A stretch of DNA of 64,000 nucleotides, from contig NZ_CP108032.1 of NCBI RefSeq assembly GCF_036169555.1, positions 3,534,001-3,598,000 on the forward strand, in the 5' to 3' direction. Source of the DNA: Streptomyces sp. NBC_00306 (GTDB taxonomy: Bacteria; Actinomycetota; Actinomycetes; Streptomycetales; Streptomycetaceae). Below, piece by piece: positions 17,008 to 25,990 of the stretch (position 1 is the first letter of the stretch; every line of letters begins with the position of its first letter). The position numbers and the translations under genes are program-made. A model generated the notes under the pieces. That model worked only from the letters and a program-made list of their open reading frames with translations, was not told the DNA's origin and ran no database searches.

Positions 17008-17147
17008 GCCTCCGATTGAACACCCCGCCACCGACAGCGGCCCGCTCGCGGCGCGGCGGACCGGCCGGCGCGGGCCCCGGCCGGCGGTCGCCGCGCCCGT
17101 GGGTCCCGGCGACGGGACCCCGCCACGGCATCGCGGCTCCCGCGGGG

Positions 17148-18368
17148 TCACGGCCCCGCCCACAGGCCTTCCGCCGTCAGTCCCAGCAGCTCGATCGCGT
17201 TGCCCCGCACGATGCGGTCCACCACGTCCGGCGGCAGATGTCCCATCTGGGACTCGCCGACCTCACGGGACTTCGGCCAGGTCGAGTCCGAGTGCGGGTA
17301 GTCCGTCTCGTAGAGGACGTTGCCGACACCGATCGCGTCCAGGTTCTTCAGGCCGAAGGCGTCGTCGAAGAAGCAGCCGTAGACATGCTCGGCGAACAGC
17401 TCCGACGGCGGTCGCAGCACCTTGTCGGCGACGCCGCCCCAGCCGCGGTTCTCCTCCCAGACCACGTCCGCGCGCTCCAGGATGTACGGCATCCAGCCGA
17501 TCTGGCCCTCCGCGTACATGATCCTGAGGTTCGGGAAGCGCTCGAACTTGCCGCTCATCAGCCAGTCGACCATCGAGAAGCAGCAGTTGGCGAAGGTGAT
17601 CGTCGAGCCGACGGCCGGCGGGGCGTCCGCCGAGGTCGAGGGCATCTTCGAGGACGAGCCGATGTGCATGGCGATCACCGTCCCCGTCTCGTCGCACGCC
17701 CGCAGCAGCGGGTCCCAGTCGTCCGAGTGGACGGACGGCAGACCGAGGTAGGGGGGTATCTCGGAGAAGGCGACCGCGCGCACCCCGCGGGCGGCGTTGC
17801 GGCGGACCTCCTCGGCCGCGAGTTCCGCGTCCCAGAGCGGGATGAGGGTGAGCGGGATGAGCCGGCCCCGCGCCTCGGGGCCGCACCACTCCTCCACCAT
17901 CCAGTCGTTGTAGGCCCGCACTCCGAGCAGGCCCAGTTCGCGGTCCTTCGCCTCGGTGAAGGTCTGCCCGCAGAAGCGGGGGAAGGTCGGGAAGCAGAGC
18001 GCCGACTGGACGTGGTTGACGTCCATGTCCGCGAGCCGTTCCGGGACGCTGAAGGACCCCGGGCGCATCTGCTCGAAGGTGATGACCTCCAGCTTGATCT
18101 CGTCGCGGTCGTAGCCGACGGCGGTGTCGAGGCGGGTCAGCGGGCGGTGCAGGTCCTCGTAGACCCACCAGTCGCCGATGGGGCCGTCGTCACCCTTCGC
18201 GCCCATGACCGGGGCGAACTTGCCCCCCATGAAGGTCATTTCCTTCAGGGGCGCCCGGACGACGCGGGGGCCGATGTCCTGGTACTTCGACGGGAGCCGG
18301 TCCCGCCAGACGTTGGGGGGCTCCACCGTGTGGTCGTCCACCGAGATGATCTTCGGGAAGGTCTCCAT
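17148..18368 (-). CDS. Amidohydrolase-2 family protein (paralogue A)
   Basis: 406 residues of the amidohydrolase_2 family (decarboxylase/hydrolase TIM barrel). It starts IISVDDHTVEPPNVW, where the DDH replaces the usual metal-binding HxH, and carries FPTFPRFCGQTFTEA, AYNDWMVEEWCG, LIPLTLIPLWD, FSEIPPYLGLPSVHSDDWD, MHIGSSS and YETDYPHSDSTWP (late metal Asp). A paralogue with the same landmarks lies at 55456. Members are metal-dependent C-N/C-O hydrolases or decarboxylases; homologues are common in actinobacterial aromatic and steroid-like catabolic clusters with unknown substrate. An operator lies 20 bases before the ATG at 18368. Confidence 0.85.
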   Translation of the reverse strand: METFPKIISVDDHTVEPPNVWRDRLPSKYQDIGPRVVRAPLKEMTFMGGKFAPVMGAKGDDGPIGDWWVYEDLHRPLTRLDTAVGYDRDEIKLEVITFEQMRPGSFSVPERLADMDVNHVQSALCFPTFPRFCGQTFTEAKDRELGLLGVRAYNDWMVEEWCGPEARGRLIPLTLIPLWDAELAAEEVRRNAARGVRAVAFSEIPPYLGLPSVHSDDWDPLLRACDETGTVIAMHIGSSSKMPSTSADAPPAVGSTITFANCCFSMVDWLMSGKFERFPNLRIMYAEGQIGWMPYILERADVVWEENRGWGGVADKVLRPPSELFAEHVYGCFFDDAFGLKNLDAIGVGNVLYETDYPHSDSTWPKSREVGESQMGHLPPDVVDRIVRGNAIELLGLTAEGLWAGP

Positions 18369-18388
18369 GCGTCTTACCGTAGCGCCGA

Positions 18389-18405
18389 TCTGACGGTTCG
18401 TCAGC
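18389..18405. promoter_or_regulatory. 17-bp palindromic operator
   Basis: TCTGACGGTTCGTCAGC, 20 bases upstream of the amidohydrolase start. The next gene on the other side starts 200 bases away on the plus strand and is probably not controlled by it. Confidence 0.65.
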
Positions 18406-18607
18406 TATCCGTGCACCGCGGAACCGCCCGGCGGCACACCGCGCCCCACACCCCCTCCCCAGCCCTTCCTCGACACCGCGGGACCCCGCAGAGGCCACTA
18501 AACACGCGACGTATACACCGTATGTATAGTGCGATGGCGCTCGCCGCCGACCTGCGGCGAAGCGCTCGTCCCGTGTGCCCGCCTCCCGTCGATGGGGTTG
18601 TTCCGCC

Positions 18608-19432
18608 ATGCCCGAGAACATGAAGAAGTCCAAGTTCACCGCTGTCGCCGCAGCGGTCGTCGCAGCCCTCGCGCTGAGCCTCGGAGGGTGCACCGTCGAT
18701 GCGCAGTCACCCGCCGACGCCCGGGCCCGTGCGGCCTCCGACGCCGAGCCCGACGCCGCCGGACAGACAGCCGGAGCACCGGCCGGAGGGGCGGGCAAGG
18801 GGCGCGGAGCACCCGCCCGCACGGACTGCGCCACCGCGAAGTGCATCGCCCTGACCTTCGACGCGGGACCCGGCAAGTACACGGCCCAACTGCTCGACAT
18901 CCTGCGGAAGAAGAACGTTCACGCGACGTTCTTCCTCCTCGGCAAGAACCACGTCGTCCCCCATCCCGACCTGGTGCGCCGGCTGTCCGACGAGGGGCAC
19001 GAGGTGGCCAACCACACCTGGTCGCACCGCCGGCTCGACCAGCTCGGCCGGGACGAGATACGCGAGGAGCTCTCGCGTACGCAGGACGCCATAGCAAAGA
19101 TCACGGGCAAGAAGCCCACTCTGATGCGCCCGCCCCAGGGACGGACGAACGACGACGTCACCGAGGTCAGCAAGGAGCTCGGGCTCGCCCAGATCCTGTG
19201 GAGCGCCACCGCCAAGGACTACTCGACGACCGACTCCGAGCTGATCAAGAGCCGGATACTCCACCAGGCCGGACGCGACGGCATCATCCTGCTGCACGAC
19301 ATCTACGACGGAACGGTGCCCGCGGTCCCCGGGATCATCGACGAACTGAAGAAGCGCGGCTACACCTTCGTCACCGTGCCCGAGCTCCTTGCACCGGCAA
19401 AGGCCGAGCCGGGCGAGGTGTACCGGCCGTGA
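18608..19432 (+). CDS. Polysaccharide deacetylase-like (NodB) lipoprotein
   Basis: 274 residues from the ATG at 18608. MKKSKFTAVAAAVVAALALS followed by LGGC is a lipoprotein signal, so the protein is probably anchored to the outer face of the membrane. The NodB domain has LTFDAGPG, ATFFLLGKN, HEVANHTWSHRRLDQL (HxxxH metal pair), MRPPQG and ILLHDIYD. The family normally has TFDDGP: the first Asp is the catalytic base and the second binds the metal. Here the second Asp is Ala, so activity may be altered. Expected role is removal of N-acetyl groups from peptidoglycan or another wall polymer. Located upstream of afsR with 192 bases between. Confidence 0.85.
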   Translation: MPENMKKSKFTAVAAAVVAALALSLGGCTVDAQSPADARARAASDAEPDAAGQTAGAPAGGAGKGRGAPARTDCATAKCIALTFDAGPGKYTAQLLDILRKKNVHATFFLLGKNHVVPHPDLVRRLSDEGHEVANHTWSHRRLDQLGRDEIREELSRTQDAIAKITGKKPTLMRPPQGRTNDDVTEVSKELGLAQILWSATAKDYSTTDSELIKSRILHQAGRDGIILLHDIYDGTVPAVPGIIDELKKRGYTFVTVPELLAPAKAEPGEVYRP

Positions 19433-19624
19433 AGAGGATCTGGAGAGGCGCGGGAGAGACCTCGGGGAGGCAGTGAGAAGGCAGTGAGGAAGATCGCCGG
19501 GAGAGGTTAGCGTGAAGCCGGGCATGGGGAGGGGCGAGGAGTAGACGCCCCGCTGCTGACGCGGCCGCCATGCACAAGGCAGACTGTCGAGGGCGATCCG
19601 GCAGTTCGGGGGCAGGGGGCAGCT

Positions 19625-22567
19625 ATGGACCGTGACCGCGGGGCACGCGTACCGGAGCAACGTCTACCGGCGCCCAGCGGCGTCGTCGATCTGCGCTTCA
19701 GTGTGCTCGGACCGGTGCGGGCCTGGCGCGGCGGCGAGGCCCTGCCGTCCGGATCACCCCAGCAACGCGCCCTGCTGGCCGCCCTCCTGCTGCGCGACGG
19801 ACGTACCGCGACCGCCGCCGAGCTCATCGACGGCATGTGGGGCGAGGACCCGCCCTCACAGGCGCTCGCAGCCGTCCGCACGTACGCCTCACGGCTGCGC
19901 AAGATCCTCAGCGCCAACGCGCTCGTCAGCGAGTCCGGCGGCTATGCCATACGGATCAGGCCCGAGGCCCTCGACCTCTCCATCGCCCAGGAACTGTCCG
20001 CCGAGGCGGACAAGGCGCGTGCCGCCGGCGACCGCTGCCAGGCCCGGGTGCTGATCAACAAGTCCCTCGGACTGTGGGACGGCGAGCCGCTGGCCAACGT
20101 TCCGGGGCCGTACGCCGAGAACCAGCGCGCCCGCCTGGAGGAATGGCGGCTCCAACTGCTGGAGACCCGGCTCGACCTGGACCTGGAGGTGGGCAGTCAT
20201 GCCGAGGCGGTCTCGGAGCTGACGGCGCTCACCGCGGCCCACCCGCTGCGGGAGCGGCTGCGCGAGCTGCTGATGCTGGCGTTGTACCGCAGCGGACGGC
20301 AGGCCGAGGCGCTGGCCGTGTACGCGGACACCCGCCGGCTGCTCGCCGAGGAGCTGGGCGTCGATCCGCGGCCCGAACTCTCCCAGCTCCAGCAGCGCAT
20401 CCTCCAGGCCGACGCCGAACTGGCCCGGCCCAGCGAGGAGCAGGAACCGGCACCACAGGTGACGCTTCCGGCACAACTGCCCGCCACCGTCCCCGACTTC
20501 ACCGGGCGGGCCGCCTTCGTCAGGGAGCTCGGCGACCGGCTCGCCACCGCCGAGGGCTCAGTCATGGCGGTCTCGGCGCTCGCGGGCATCGGCGGCGTCG
20601 GAAAGACGACGCTCGCGGTCCATGTCGCCCACGAGTCCCGCCCGCACTTCCCGGACGGCCAGCTCTACGTCGACCTCCAGGGCACCGGCAGTCGCGCGGC
20701 CGAACCGGATGCCGTCCTGGGCGCGTTCCTGCGGGCCCTCGGCACCCCGGACCCGGCGATCCCGGACTCGCTGGACGAACGCGCGGCGCTGTACCGCTCC
20801 ACCCTGGCCGGCCGCCGCATCCTCGTCCTCCTGGACAACGCCCGCGACGCCGCCCAGATCCGTCCGCTGCTGCCCGGCACCGCGGGCTGCGCGGCCCTGG
20901 TCACCAGCCGGGTCCGGATGGTCGACCTCGCGGGCGCGCATCTCGTCGACCTCGATGTGATGTCGCCCGAGGAAGCACTCCAGCTGTTCACCCGGATCGT
21001 CGGCGACGAGCGGGTCACCTCCGAGCGGAAGGCAGCCCTCGACGTGGTCGCGGCCTGCGGCTTCCTGCCGCTCGCGATCCGTATCGCGGCCTCGCGGCTG
21101 GCGGCCCGGCGTACCTGGACGGTGTCCGTCCTCGCGGCGAAGCTGGCCGACGAACGGCGCCGCCTCGACGAACTCCAGGCCGGTGACCTGGCCGTGAAGG
21201 CCACCTTCGAGCTGGGCTACGGGCAGCTGGAGCCGGCCCAGGCCCGCGCGTTCCGGCTGCTCGGGCTCGCCGACGGCCCGGACATCTCGCTCGCCGCGGC
21301 GGCCGCGGTGCTCTCGCTGCCCCTCCAGGAGACCGAGGACCTGCTGGAAGCGCTGGTGGACACCTCGCTGCTGGAGTCCGCCGCTCCGGGACGGTACCGC
21401 TACCACGACCTCGTCCGGCTCTACGCGCGTGCGTGCTCCGAGCGGGACGAACAGCCGGCGGACGCCGAGGCGGCGCTGACGAAGCTGCTCGACTTCTATC
21501 TGGCGACGGCGGCCCGGGTGTTCGGGATCGAGCGTCCCGGCGACCGGCTCGTCCACCACGTCGGCCCCACCACCCACGGCGGCCTCGACTTCGCCGACCG
21601 GCACGACGCCCAGGACTGGCTGTACGCCGAGGCCAACAGCCTGCTCGCGAGCGCGCGTCAGGCCTCCGGAGGCGTACGGCTGCGTCTGGCCGCCGATCTG
21701 CTGTGGGCGGCGCAGAACCTCGCGGAGTCCGGCGCCAACTCCAAGCTCTACGAGGCCGCCGCCCAGGCCGTGCGCGACGCGGCCCGCGCTTCGGGGGACG
21801 TACGGGCCGAGGCGCGTGCCCGGACGTCGATGACCAACGTGCATCTGGTGGCGGGGCGTTACGAGGCCGCGGACGAGGAGTCCGAGCAGGCCGCCGCACT
21901 CGCCCGGGCCGCGGACGACCCCGCCCCCGTCTACTGGTCCGACAACGACCGGGGCATCATCGCCTTCAACCAGGGCCGGTACGCCGAGGCCGAGGAGCAT
22001 CTGCACCGGGCCCGGGAGGGCTCCCGCGCCGACGGCAACCGCCCGGGCGAGGCGAGCGCCCTGTGCAACCTCTCCCGTATCCAGCTCTCCATGGGCCGGG
22101 TCCCGCAGGCCATCTCCCTGGCGGAGCAGGGCGTGGAGATCTACGACCGCATAGGCCACACGCTGCGCCTCGCCAACGCCCGCTACGCACTGGGGATCGC
22201 GCTGACCGAGGCCGGCCGGCACGCGGACGCGCTGGAGCAGCTCCTGGAGGCGCTGGAGCGGTTCGAGGCGAACCGGCAGCGGCTGTGGGAGGGGACGACG
22301 TACTTCCGGATCGCCCAGGCCCATCTGTCCGCCCGGCGTCCGGCACGGGCCGCGCAGCACGCCGAGCAGGCACTCGCGATCGGCTGCATCGGCGGCGACC
22401 GCACCCGGGCGAACGTCCTGATCACGCTGGGGCGGGCGCTGTCCGCGCTGGGCCAGGCGGACCGGGCCCGGGCCTGCTGGCGCGAAGCACTGACGCTGCA
22501 CGAGCAGACGGGTGCGGCGGAGGCCGAGGAGGTACGGCGGCTGCTCTCCCCGCTCAGTGCGGCGTGA
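19625..22567 (+). CDS. afsR: AfsR: SARP-type pleiotropic regulator of antibiotic production
   Basis: 980 residues, close to the 993 of S. coelicolor AfsR as I remember it, with the same opening (RVPEQR then LDLRF/VDLRFSVLGPVRAWRG). Domains: winged-helix DNA-binding and BTAD (residues ~20-270), NB-ARC ATPase with GIGGVGKTTLAVHVA (Walker A ~320), RILVLLDNARDAAQ (Walker B) and CGFLPLAIRIAASRLA, then TPR repeats from ~680 to the end. Known role: once phosphorylated by AfsK it binds the afsS promoter and drives its transcription, linking signals to secondary metabolism. afsS follows downstream and afsK lies 7.8 kb away on the other strand, as part of the same locus. Identification is confident from sequence and context. 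Confidence 0.95.
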   Translation: MDRDRGARVPEQRLPAPSGVVDLRFSVLGPVRAWRGGEALPSGSPQQRALLAALLLRDGRTATAAELIDGMWGEDPPSQALAAVRTYASRLRKILSANALVSESGGYAIRIRPEALDLSIAQELSAEADKARAAGDRCQARVLINKSLGLWDGEPLANVPGPYAENQRARLEEWRLQLLETRLDLDLEVGSHAEAVSELTALTAAHPLRERLRELLMLALYRSGRQAEALAVYADTRRLLAEELGVDPRPELSQLQQRILQADAELARPSEEQEPAPQVTLPAQLPATVPDFTGRAAFVRELGDRLATAEGSVMAVSALAGIGGVGKTTLAVHVAHESRPHFPDGQLYVDLQGTGSRAAEPDAVLGAFLRALGTPDPAIPDSLDERAALYRSTLAGRRILVLLDNARDAAQIRPLLPGTAGCAALVTSRVRMVDLAGAHLVDLDVMSPEEALQLFTRIVGDERVTSERKAALDVVAACGFLPLAIRIAASRLAARRTWTVSVLAAKLADERRRLDELQAGDLAVKATFELGYGQLEPAQARAFRLLGLADGPDISLAAAAAVLSLPLQETEDLLEALVDTSLLESAAPGRYRYHDLVRLYARACSERDEQPADAEAALTKLLDFYLATAARVFGIERPGDRLVHHVGPTTHGGLDFADRHDAQDWLYAEANSLLASARQASGGVRLRLAADLLWAAQNLAESGANSKLYEAAAQAVRDAARASGDVRAEARARTSMTNVHLVAGRYEAADEESEQAAALARAADDPAPVYWSDNDRGIIAFNQGRYAEAEEHLHRAREGSRADGNRPGEASALCNLSRIQLSMGRVPQAISLAEQGVEIYDRIGHTLRLANARYALGIALTEAGRHADALEQLLEALERFEANRQRLWEGTTYFRIAQAHLSARRPARAAQHAEQALAIGCIGGDRTRANVLITLGRALSALGQADRARACWREALTLHEQTGAAEAEEVRRLLSPLSAA

Positions 22568-22583
22568 CAGCACGCTGCCAGGA

Positions 22584-22605
22584 CGTTCATCGAATGTTTA
22601 TGCCC
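22584..22605 (+). promoter_or_regulatory. Probable AfsR-binding direct repeat in the afsS promoter
   Basis: Two 11-base units in tandem, CGTTCATCGAA (22584-22594) and TGTTTATGCCC (22595-22605), sharing GTTNAT. A candidate -10 (CATGAT, 22612-22617) follows six bases later. Spacing of a SARP direct repeat in the -35 position is what is known for afsS. Begins 16 bases after the afsR stop. Confidence 0.65.
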
Positions 22606-22785
22606 GTCCGACATGATTCAAGCAGTCGATCCGTCGCGTCGGGGGGCAGGCGGATCACCTGGGCCCGTACCTCTCCGGGGGGCGAGTGCGAGTCCTTCGG
22701 CCTTCTGTCCGGCGACCCTCGGGGGAGTTGCCGGGCGGAAGGCCACCTGTAGTTCGTGCCGCGCAATCCCATGGGGGACAGAGAC

Positions 22786-23007
22786 ATGACTGAGAAGAAC
22801 GCGGAAGAGATCGTCACGATGGGCGACCACCACAGTCCGGCCCCGCCCAAGGACGGCGGGCTGACGACGCAGGGCGACCACCACAGTCCGGTGCCGCCCA
22901 AGGACGCCATCACGACGATGGGCGACCACCACACCCCGGCTCCGCCCAAGGACGCCGGGCTGACGACGCAGGGCGACCACCACAGTCCGGTGCCGCCGAA
23001 GATCTGA
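22786..23007 (+). CDS. afsS: AfsS (AfsR2)-like small repeat protein
   Basis: 73 residues from the ATG at 22786 (GGGGGA upstream; the GTG at 22756 is less likely). After MTEKNAEEIV it consists of four near-identical repeats: TMGDHHSPAPPKD, TTQGDHHSPVPPKD, TTMGDHHTPAPPKD and TTQGDHHSPVPPK. S. coelicolor AfsS is a 63-residue 'sigma-like' protein with three repeats of the kind TTxDNHMPxPP; length, repeat form and position after afsR all agree. AfsS raises transcription of antibiotic pathway activators by an unknown mechanism. Here the core DNHMP is changed to GDHH(S/T)P and the repeat number is four. A strong hairpin follows the stop. Confidence 0.85.
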   Translation: MTEKNAEEIVTMGDHHSPAPPKDGGLTTQGDHHSPVPPKDAITTMGDHHTPAPPKDAGLTTQGDHHSPVPPKI

Positions 23008-23013
23008 GGAAGC

Positions 23014-23039
23014 GGGCCCCCGGCCACGCCCGGGGGCCC
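23014..23039 (+). terminator. afsS terminator hairpin
   Basis: GGGCCCCCGG at 23014-23023 and its exact complement CCGGGGGCCC at 23030-23039 around a six-base loop, seven bases after the afsS stop. No T-run, as is usual in Streptomyces. Confidence 0.75.
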
Positions 23040-23177
23040 GGGGGCCCGGGGCCCGAAACGTACGCCAGGACCTGATCGACGGGGTGCGGCCGCGGCGGCG
23101 CGGAGGGGAGCCGCCGCGGCCGTGGCATGCCCGTGGTCCTCGGCGCGCGCTGTGCGACTCCCGCCGTCAGGACCTGC

Positions 23178-24734
23178 TCAGCGCCGGGCCCGCAGCTCCC
23201 GCTTGAGGACCTTCCCGCTCGCGTTCCGCGGCAGCTCTCCCACGAACTCCACCTCCCGCGGCACCTTGTAGTTCGCCATCTCCCGCCGTGACCAGGCGAT
23301 CAGGTCGTCCGCCGTCACCGTCGAGCCCGCGCGCCGCACCGCATACGCCTTGCCCACCTCGCCGAGGCGCGCGTCCGGGACCCCGATGACCGCGATGTCC
23401 GCGATGTCGGGGTGCAGACCGAGCAGTTGCTCGATCTCCGCGGGATAGGCGTTGAAGCCGCCGACGATGAACATGTCCTTGATCCGGTCGGTGATACGGA
23501 GGTTGCCCTCCTCGTCCAGGACGCCGACGTCGCCCGTGTGCAGCCAGCCCTCCTCGTCGATGACCCTGGCCGTCTCGTCCGGGTCCTCGAAGTAGCCCTG
23601 CATCACATGGTGTCCGCGCACGAGCACCTCGCCCGGCCGGCCCGGTTCCGCCAGCACCTTCAGCTCGGTGCCGGGTATCGCGCGCCCGGAGGTGGAGGAG
23701 ATCGTCTCGGGCGCGTCGCCGCGGCGGCACATGGTGACGATGCCGCTCGCCTCGGAGAGTCCGTACGCGGTGAGGACGGTGTCGATGTGCAGTTCGTTGC
23801 GCAGCCGTTCGACCAGTTGCAGGGGCACGACGGCCGCGCCGGTGACGACGAGCCGCAGCGGGGACAGATCGTGCTGGTCGCGGGTGGGGTGGTCGAGCAG
23901 CGACTGATGGAGGGTGGGCGGTCCGGGCAGGACGGAGATGCGCTCGGAGGCGATGTTGGCGAGGACCGTGTTCACGTTGAAGACCGGCTGCGGCACCATC
24001 GTCGCGCCGCGGGTGAGGCAGGCGATGATGCCGGCCTTGTAGCCGAAGGTGTGGAAGAACGGGTTCACGATCAGATAGCGGTCGCCTTCGCGCAGTCCGG
24101 CGAGCTCGCTCCACACGTCGTAGCAGCGCAGGGTCTGGGCGTGGGTGATCACGGCGCCCTTGGGGCTGCCGGTGGTGCCGGAGGTGAAGATGATGTCCGA
24201 GGGCGCCGACGGCTCCACCGAGTCGGCGCGGGTGCGGACCTGTTCCGCCGTGACGCTGTCACCGCCCGCCAGGAAGTCCTTCCAGGTCCGGTAGTCCTGG
24301 GGTGCGCTGTCCGCGAGGACGACCACCTGCTCCAGCTGCGGGAGTTCGACCTCCGCGCGGCGCAGGGAGGCGACATAGGAGGTACCGAGGAAGGTGCCGG
24401 TCACGAAGAGCAGCCGGGCGCGGCTGCGACGCAGCACCCAGGCCGCCTCGGTGCCCTTGAAGCGGGTGTTGAGCGGTACGAGGACCGCGCCGGCCGTGAC
24501 CGCTCCCAGGGCGGAGACGATCCAGTCGAGGGTGTTGGGTGCCCAGACGGCGACGCGGTCGCCCTTCTCGACGCCGGCGGCGATGCACGCGGCGGCGGCC
24601 CGTTCGACGCGCTCGCCGAGTTCGGCGTAGCTGACGCGGGTACGGCCCTCGACGACCGCCTCGCGCTCCGCGTACCTCTCGGCCGCGTCCCGCACCAGCT
24701 TCGGGACGGTGCCCCATTCCAGGTCGCCGCGCAT
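23178..24734 (-). CDS. AMP-forming acyl-CoA ligase, FadD3-like
   Basis: 518 residues of the ANL superfamily. The phosphate loop is IIFTSGTTGSPKGAV, the A5 region AYGLSEASGIVTMCR, A7 WLHTGDVG, A8 RITDRIKDMFIVGGFNAYPAE and the catalytic Lys is in PRNASGKVLKREL. Overall wording (NPFFHTFGYKAGIIACL, VLPGPPTLHQSLLDHP) is very close to mycobacterial FadD3, which activates the steroid C/D-ring propanoate HIP with CoA. I infer CoA activation of a related bicyclic or terpenoid carboxylic acid. Divergent from the thiolase gene with two operators in the 91-base gap, so both are likely controlled together. Confidence 0.85.
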   Translation of the reverse strand: MRGDLEWGTVPKLVRDAAERYAEREAVVEGRTRVSYAELGERVERAAAACIAAGVEKGDRVAVWAPNTLDWIVSALGAVTAGAVLVPLNTRFKGTEAAWVLRRSRARLLFVTGTFLGTSYVASLRRAEVELPQLEQVVVLADSAPQDYRTWKDFLAGGDSVTAEQVRTRADSVEPSAPSDIIFTSGTTGSPKGAVITHAQTLRCYDVWSELAGLREGDRYLIVNPFFHTFGYKAGIIACLTRGATMVPQPVFNVNTVLANIASERISVLPGPPTLHQSLLDHPTRDQHDLSPLRLVVTGAAVVPLQLVERLRNELHIDTVLTAYGLSEASGIVTMCRRGDAPETISSTSGRAIPGTELKVLAEPGRPGEVLVRGHHVMQGYFEDPDETARVIDEEGWLHTGDVGVLDEEGNLRITDRIKDMFIVGGFNAYPAEIEQLLGLHPDIADIAVIGVPDARLGEVGKAYAVRRAGSTVTADDLIAWSRREMANYKVPREVEFVGELPRNASGKVLKRELRARR

Positions 24735-24755
24735 GGAAAGCCTCCCGTCGCAGTA

Positions 24756-24772
24756 GCTGACTAGCCGTCAGA
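24756..24772. promoter_or_regulatory. 17-bp palindromic operator (ligase side)
   Basis: GCTGACTAGCCGTCAGA, 21 bases upstream of the FadD3-like start; one of a pair in the divergent promoter. Confidence 0.65.
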
Positions 24773-24782
24773 TTAGCTGTAG

Positions 24783-24799
24783 CCTGACGCGCTGTCAGC
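24783..24799. promoter_or_regulatory. 17-bp palindromic operator (thiolase side)
   Basis: CCTGACGCGCTGTCAGC, 26 bases upstream of the thiolase start. Centre-to-centre distance to its partner is 27 bases, close to two and a half helical turns. Confidence 0.65.
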
Positions 24800-24825
24800 A
24801 GTGGGGACGAACGGTGGAGGTACCC

Positions 24826-25989
24826 GTGGCCGGTCTCGGAACTGTCTCCCTCAAGGACGCGACGGCGATAGCCGGCATAGGCCAGACGGCCTTCGCCCGG
24901 CAACTGCCCGAGTCCGAGAAGACCTTGGCGTGCCGGGCGATCCTCGCGGCGCTCGACGACGCCGGCATCGACGCCTCGGAGGTCGACGCCTTCGCCTCGT
25001 ACACGATGGAGGAGACGGACGAGGTCGAGGTCGCCAAGTCGATCGGCGCTGGCGACGTCACCTTCTTCTCCAAGGTCGGTTACGGCGGCGGCGGTTCCTG
25101 CGCCACGCTCGCCCATCTCGCCGCGGCCGTCGCGACCGGCCAGGCGAGTGTGGGCGTCGCCTGGCGCTCCCGCAAACGCGGATCGGGGCCGAGACCGTGG
25201 AAGAACACGGCCGTGCAGCTCCCCACGCCCGCCCAGTGGACCAGGCCCTTCGGACTGCTGCGGCCCGCCGACGAGATCGGCCTGCTGGCCCGGCGCTACA
25301 TGCACGAGTACGGCGCCACCCGCGACCATCTCTTCAACGTCGCGCTGGCCTGCCGCAACCGCGCCAACCAGAACCCGGCGGCGATCATGTACGAACGCCC
25401 GCTGACCCGCGAGATGTACATGACCTCCCGCTGGATCAGCGAACCGCTCTGCCTGTTCGACAACTGCCTGGAGACCGACGGAGCGCTGGCCTGCGTCATC
25501 GTCTCCGCCGAGCGGGCCCGCGACTGCCGCCGGCGCCCCGTGTACATCCACTCCGCGGCCCAGGGCCTGCCCGCACAGCACCACGGCATGGTCAACTACT
25601 GGAACGACGACCCCCTCACCGGCCCCGCCTGGACGGCCGCCCGGCAGCTGTGGAAGACCGCGGACTTCGGACCGCAGGACGTCGACGTGGCCCAGATCTA
25701 CGACGCGTTCACCCCGCTCGTCCCGCTCTCCCTGGAGGGCTACGGCTTCTGCGGACGCGGCGAGGGCGGGGCCTTCACCGAGGGCGGCGCCCTGGAGATC
25801 GGCGGCCGGCTGCCGCTGAACACCGGGGGCGGCGGACTCAGCGAGGCGTACGTCCACGGCTTCAACCTCATCAACGAAGGCGTGAAGCAACTGCGCGGCA
25901 TCTCCACCGCCCAGGTCCCTGACGCCGCCACCTGCCTGGTCACCGCGGGCGAGGGAGTGCCCACATCCGCCGTACTGCTGAGGAGTTGA
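24826..25989 (+). CDS. Thiolase-superfamily lipid-transfer protein (Ltp-type, possible retro-aldolase)
   Basis: 387 residues from the GTG at 24826, which has GGAGG five bases before it; a GTG at 24814 overlaps that site. The product has the thiolase fold of sterol-carrier/Ltp proteins: AIAGIGQTAFARQLPES, SKVGYGGGGSCATLAHLAAA, VAQIYDAFTPLVPLSLEGYG and a closing LNTGGGGLSEAYVHGFN. The nucleophile Cys of degradative thiolases is not in the usual place, as in Ltp2-like proteins that cleave a C-C bond by retro-aldol reaction. Such proteins need a DUF35 partner, and the next gene, one base after the stop, encodes one. It likely shortens a branched CoA side chain. Confidence 0.85.
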   Translation: MAGLGTVSLKDATAIAGIGQTAFARQLPESEKTLACRAILAALDDAGIDASEVDAFASYTMEETDEVEVAKSIGAGDVTFFSKVGYGGGGSCATLAHLAAAVATGQASVGVAWRSRKRGSGPRPWKNTAVQLPTPAQWTRPFGLLRPADEIGLLARRYMHEYGATRDHLFNVALACRNRANQNPAAIMYERPLTREMYMTSRWISEPLCLFDNCLETDGALACVIVSAERARDCRRRPVYIHSAAQGLPAQHHGMVNYWNDDPLTGPAWTAARQLWKTADFGPQDVDVAQIYDAFTPLVPLSLEGYGFCGRGEGGAFTEGGALEIGGRLPLNTGGGGLSEAYVHGFNLINEGVKQLRGISTAQVPDAATCLVTAGEGVPTSAVLLRS

Positions 25990-25990
25990 G

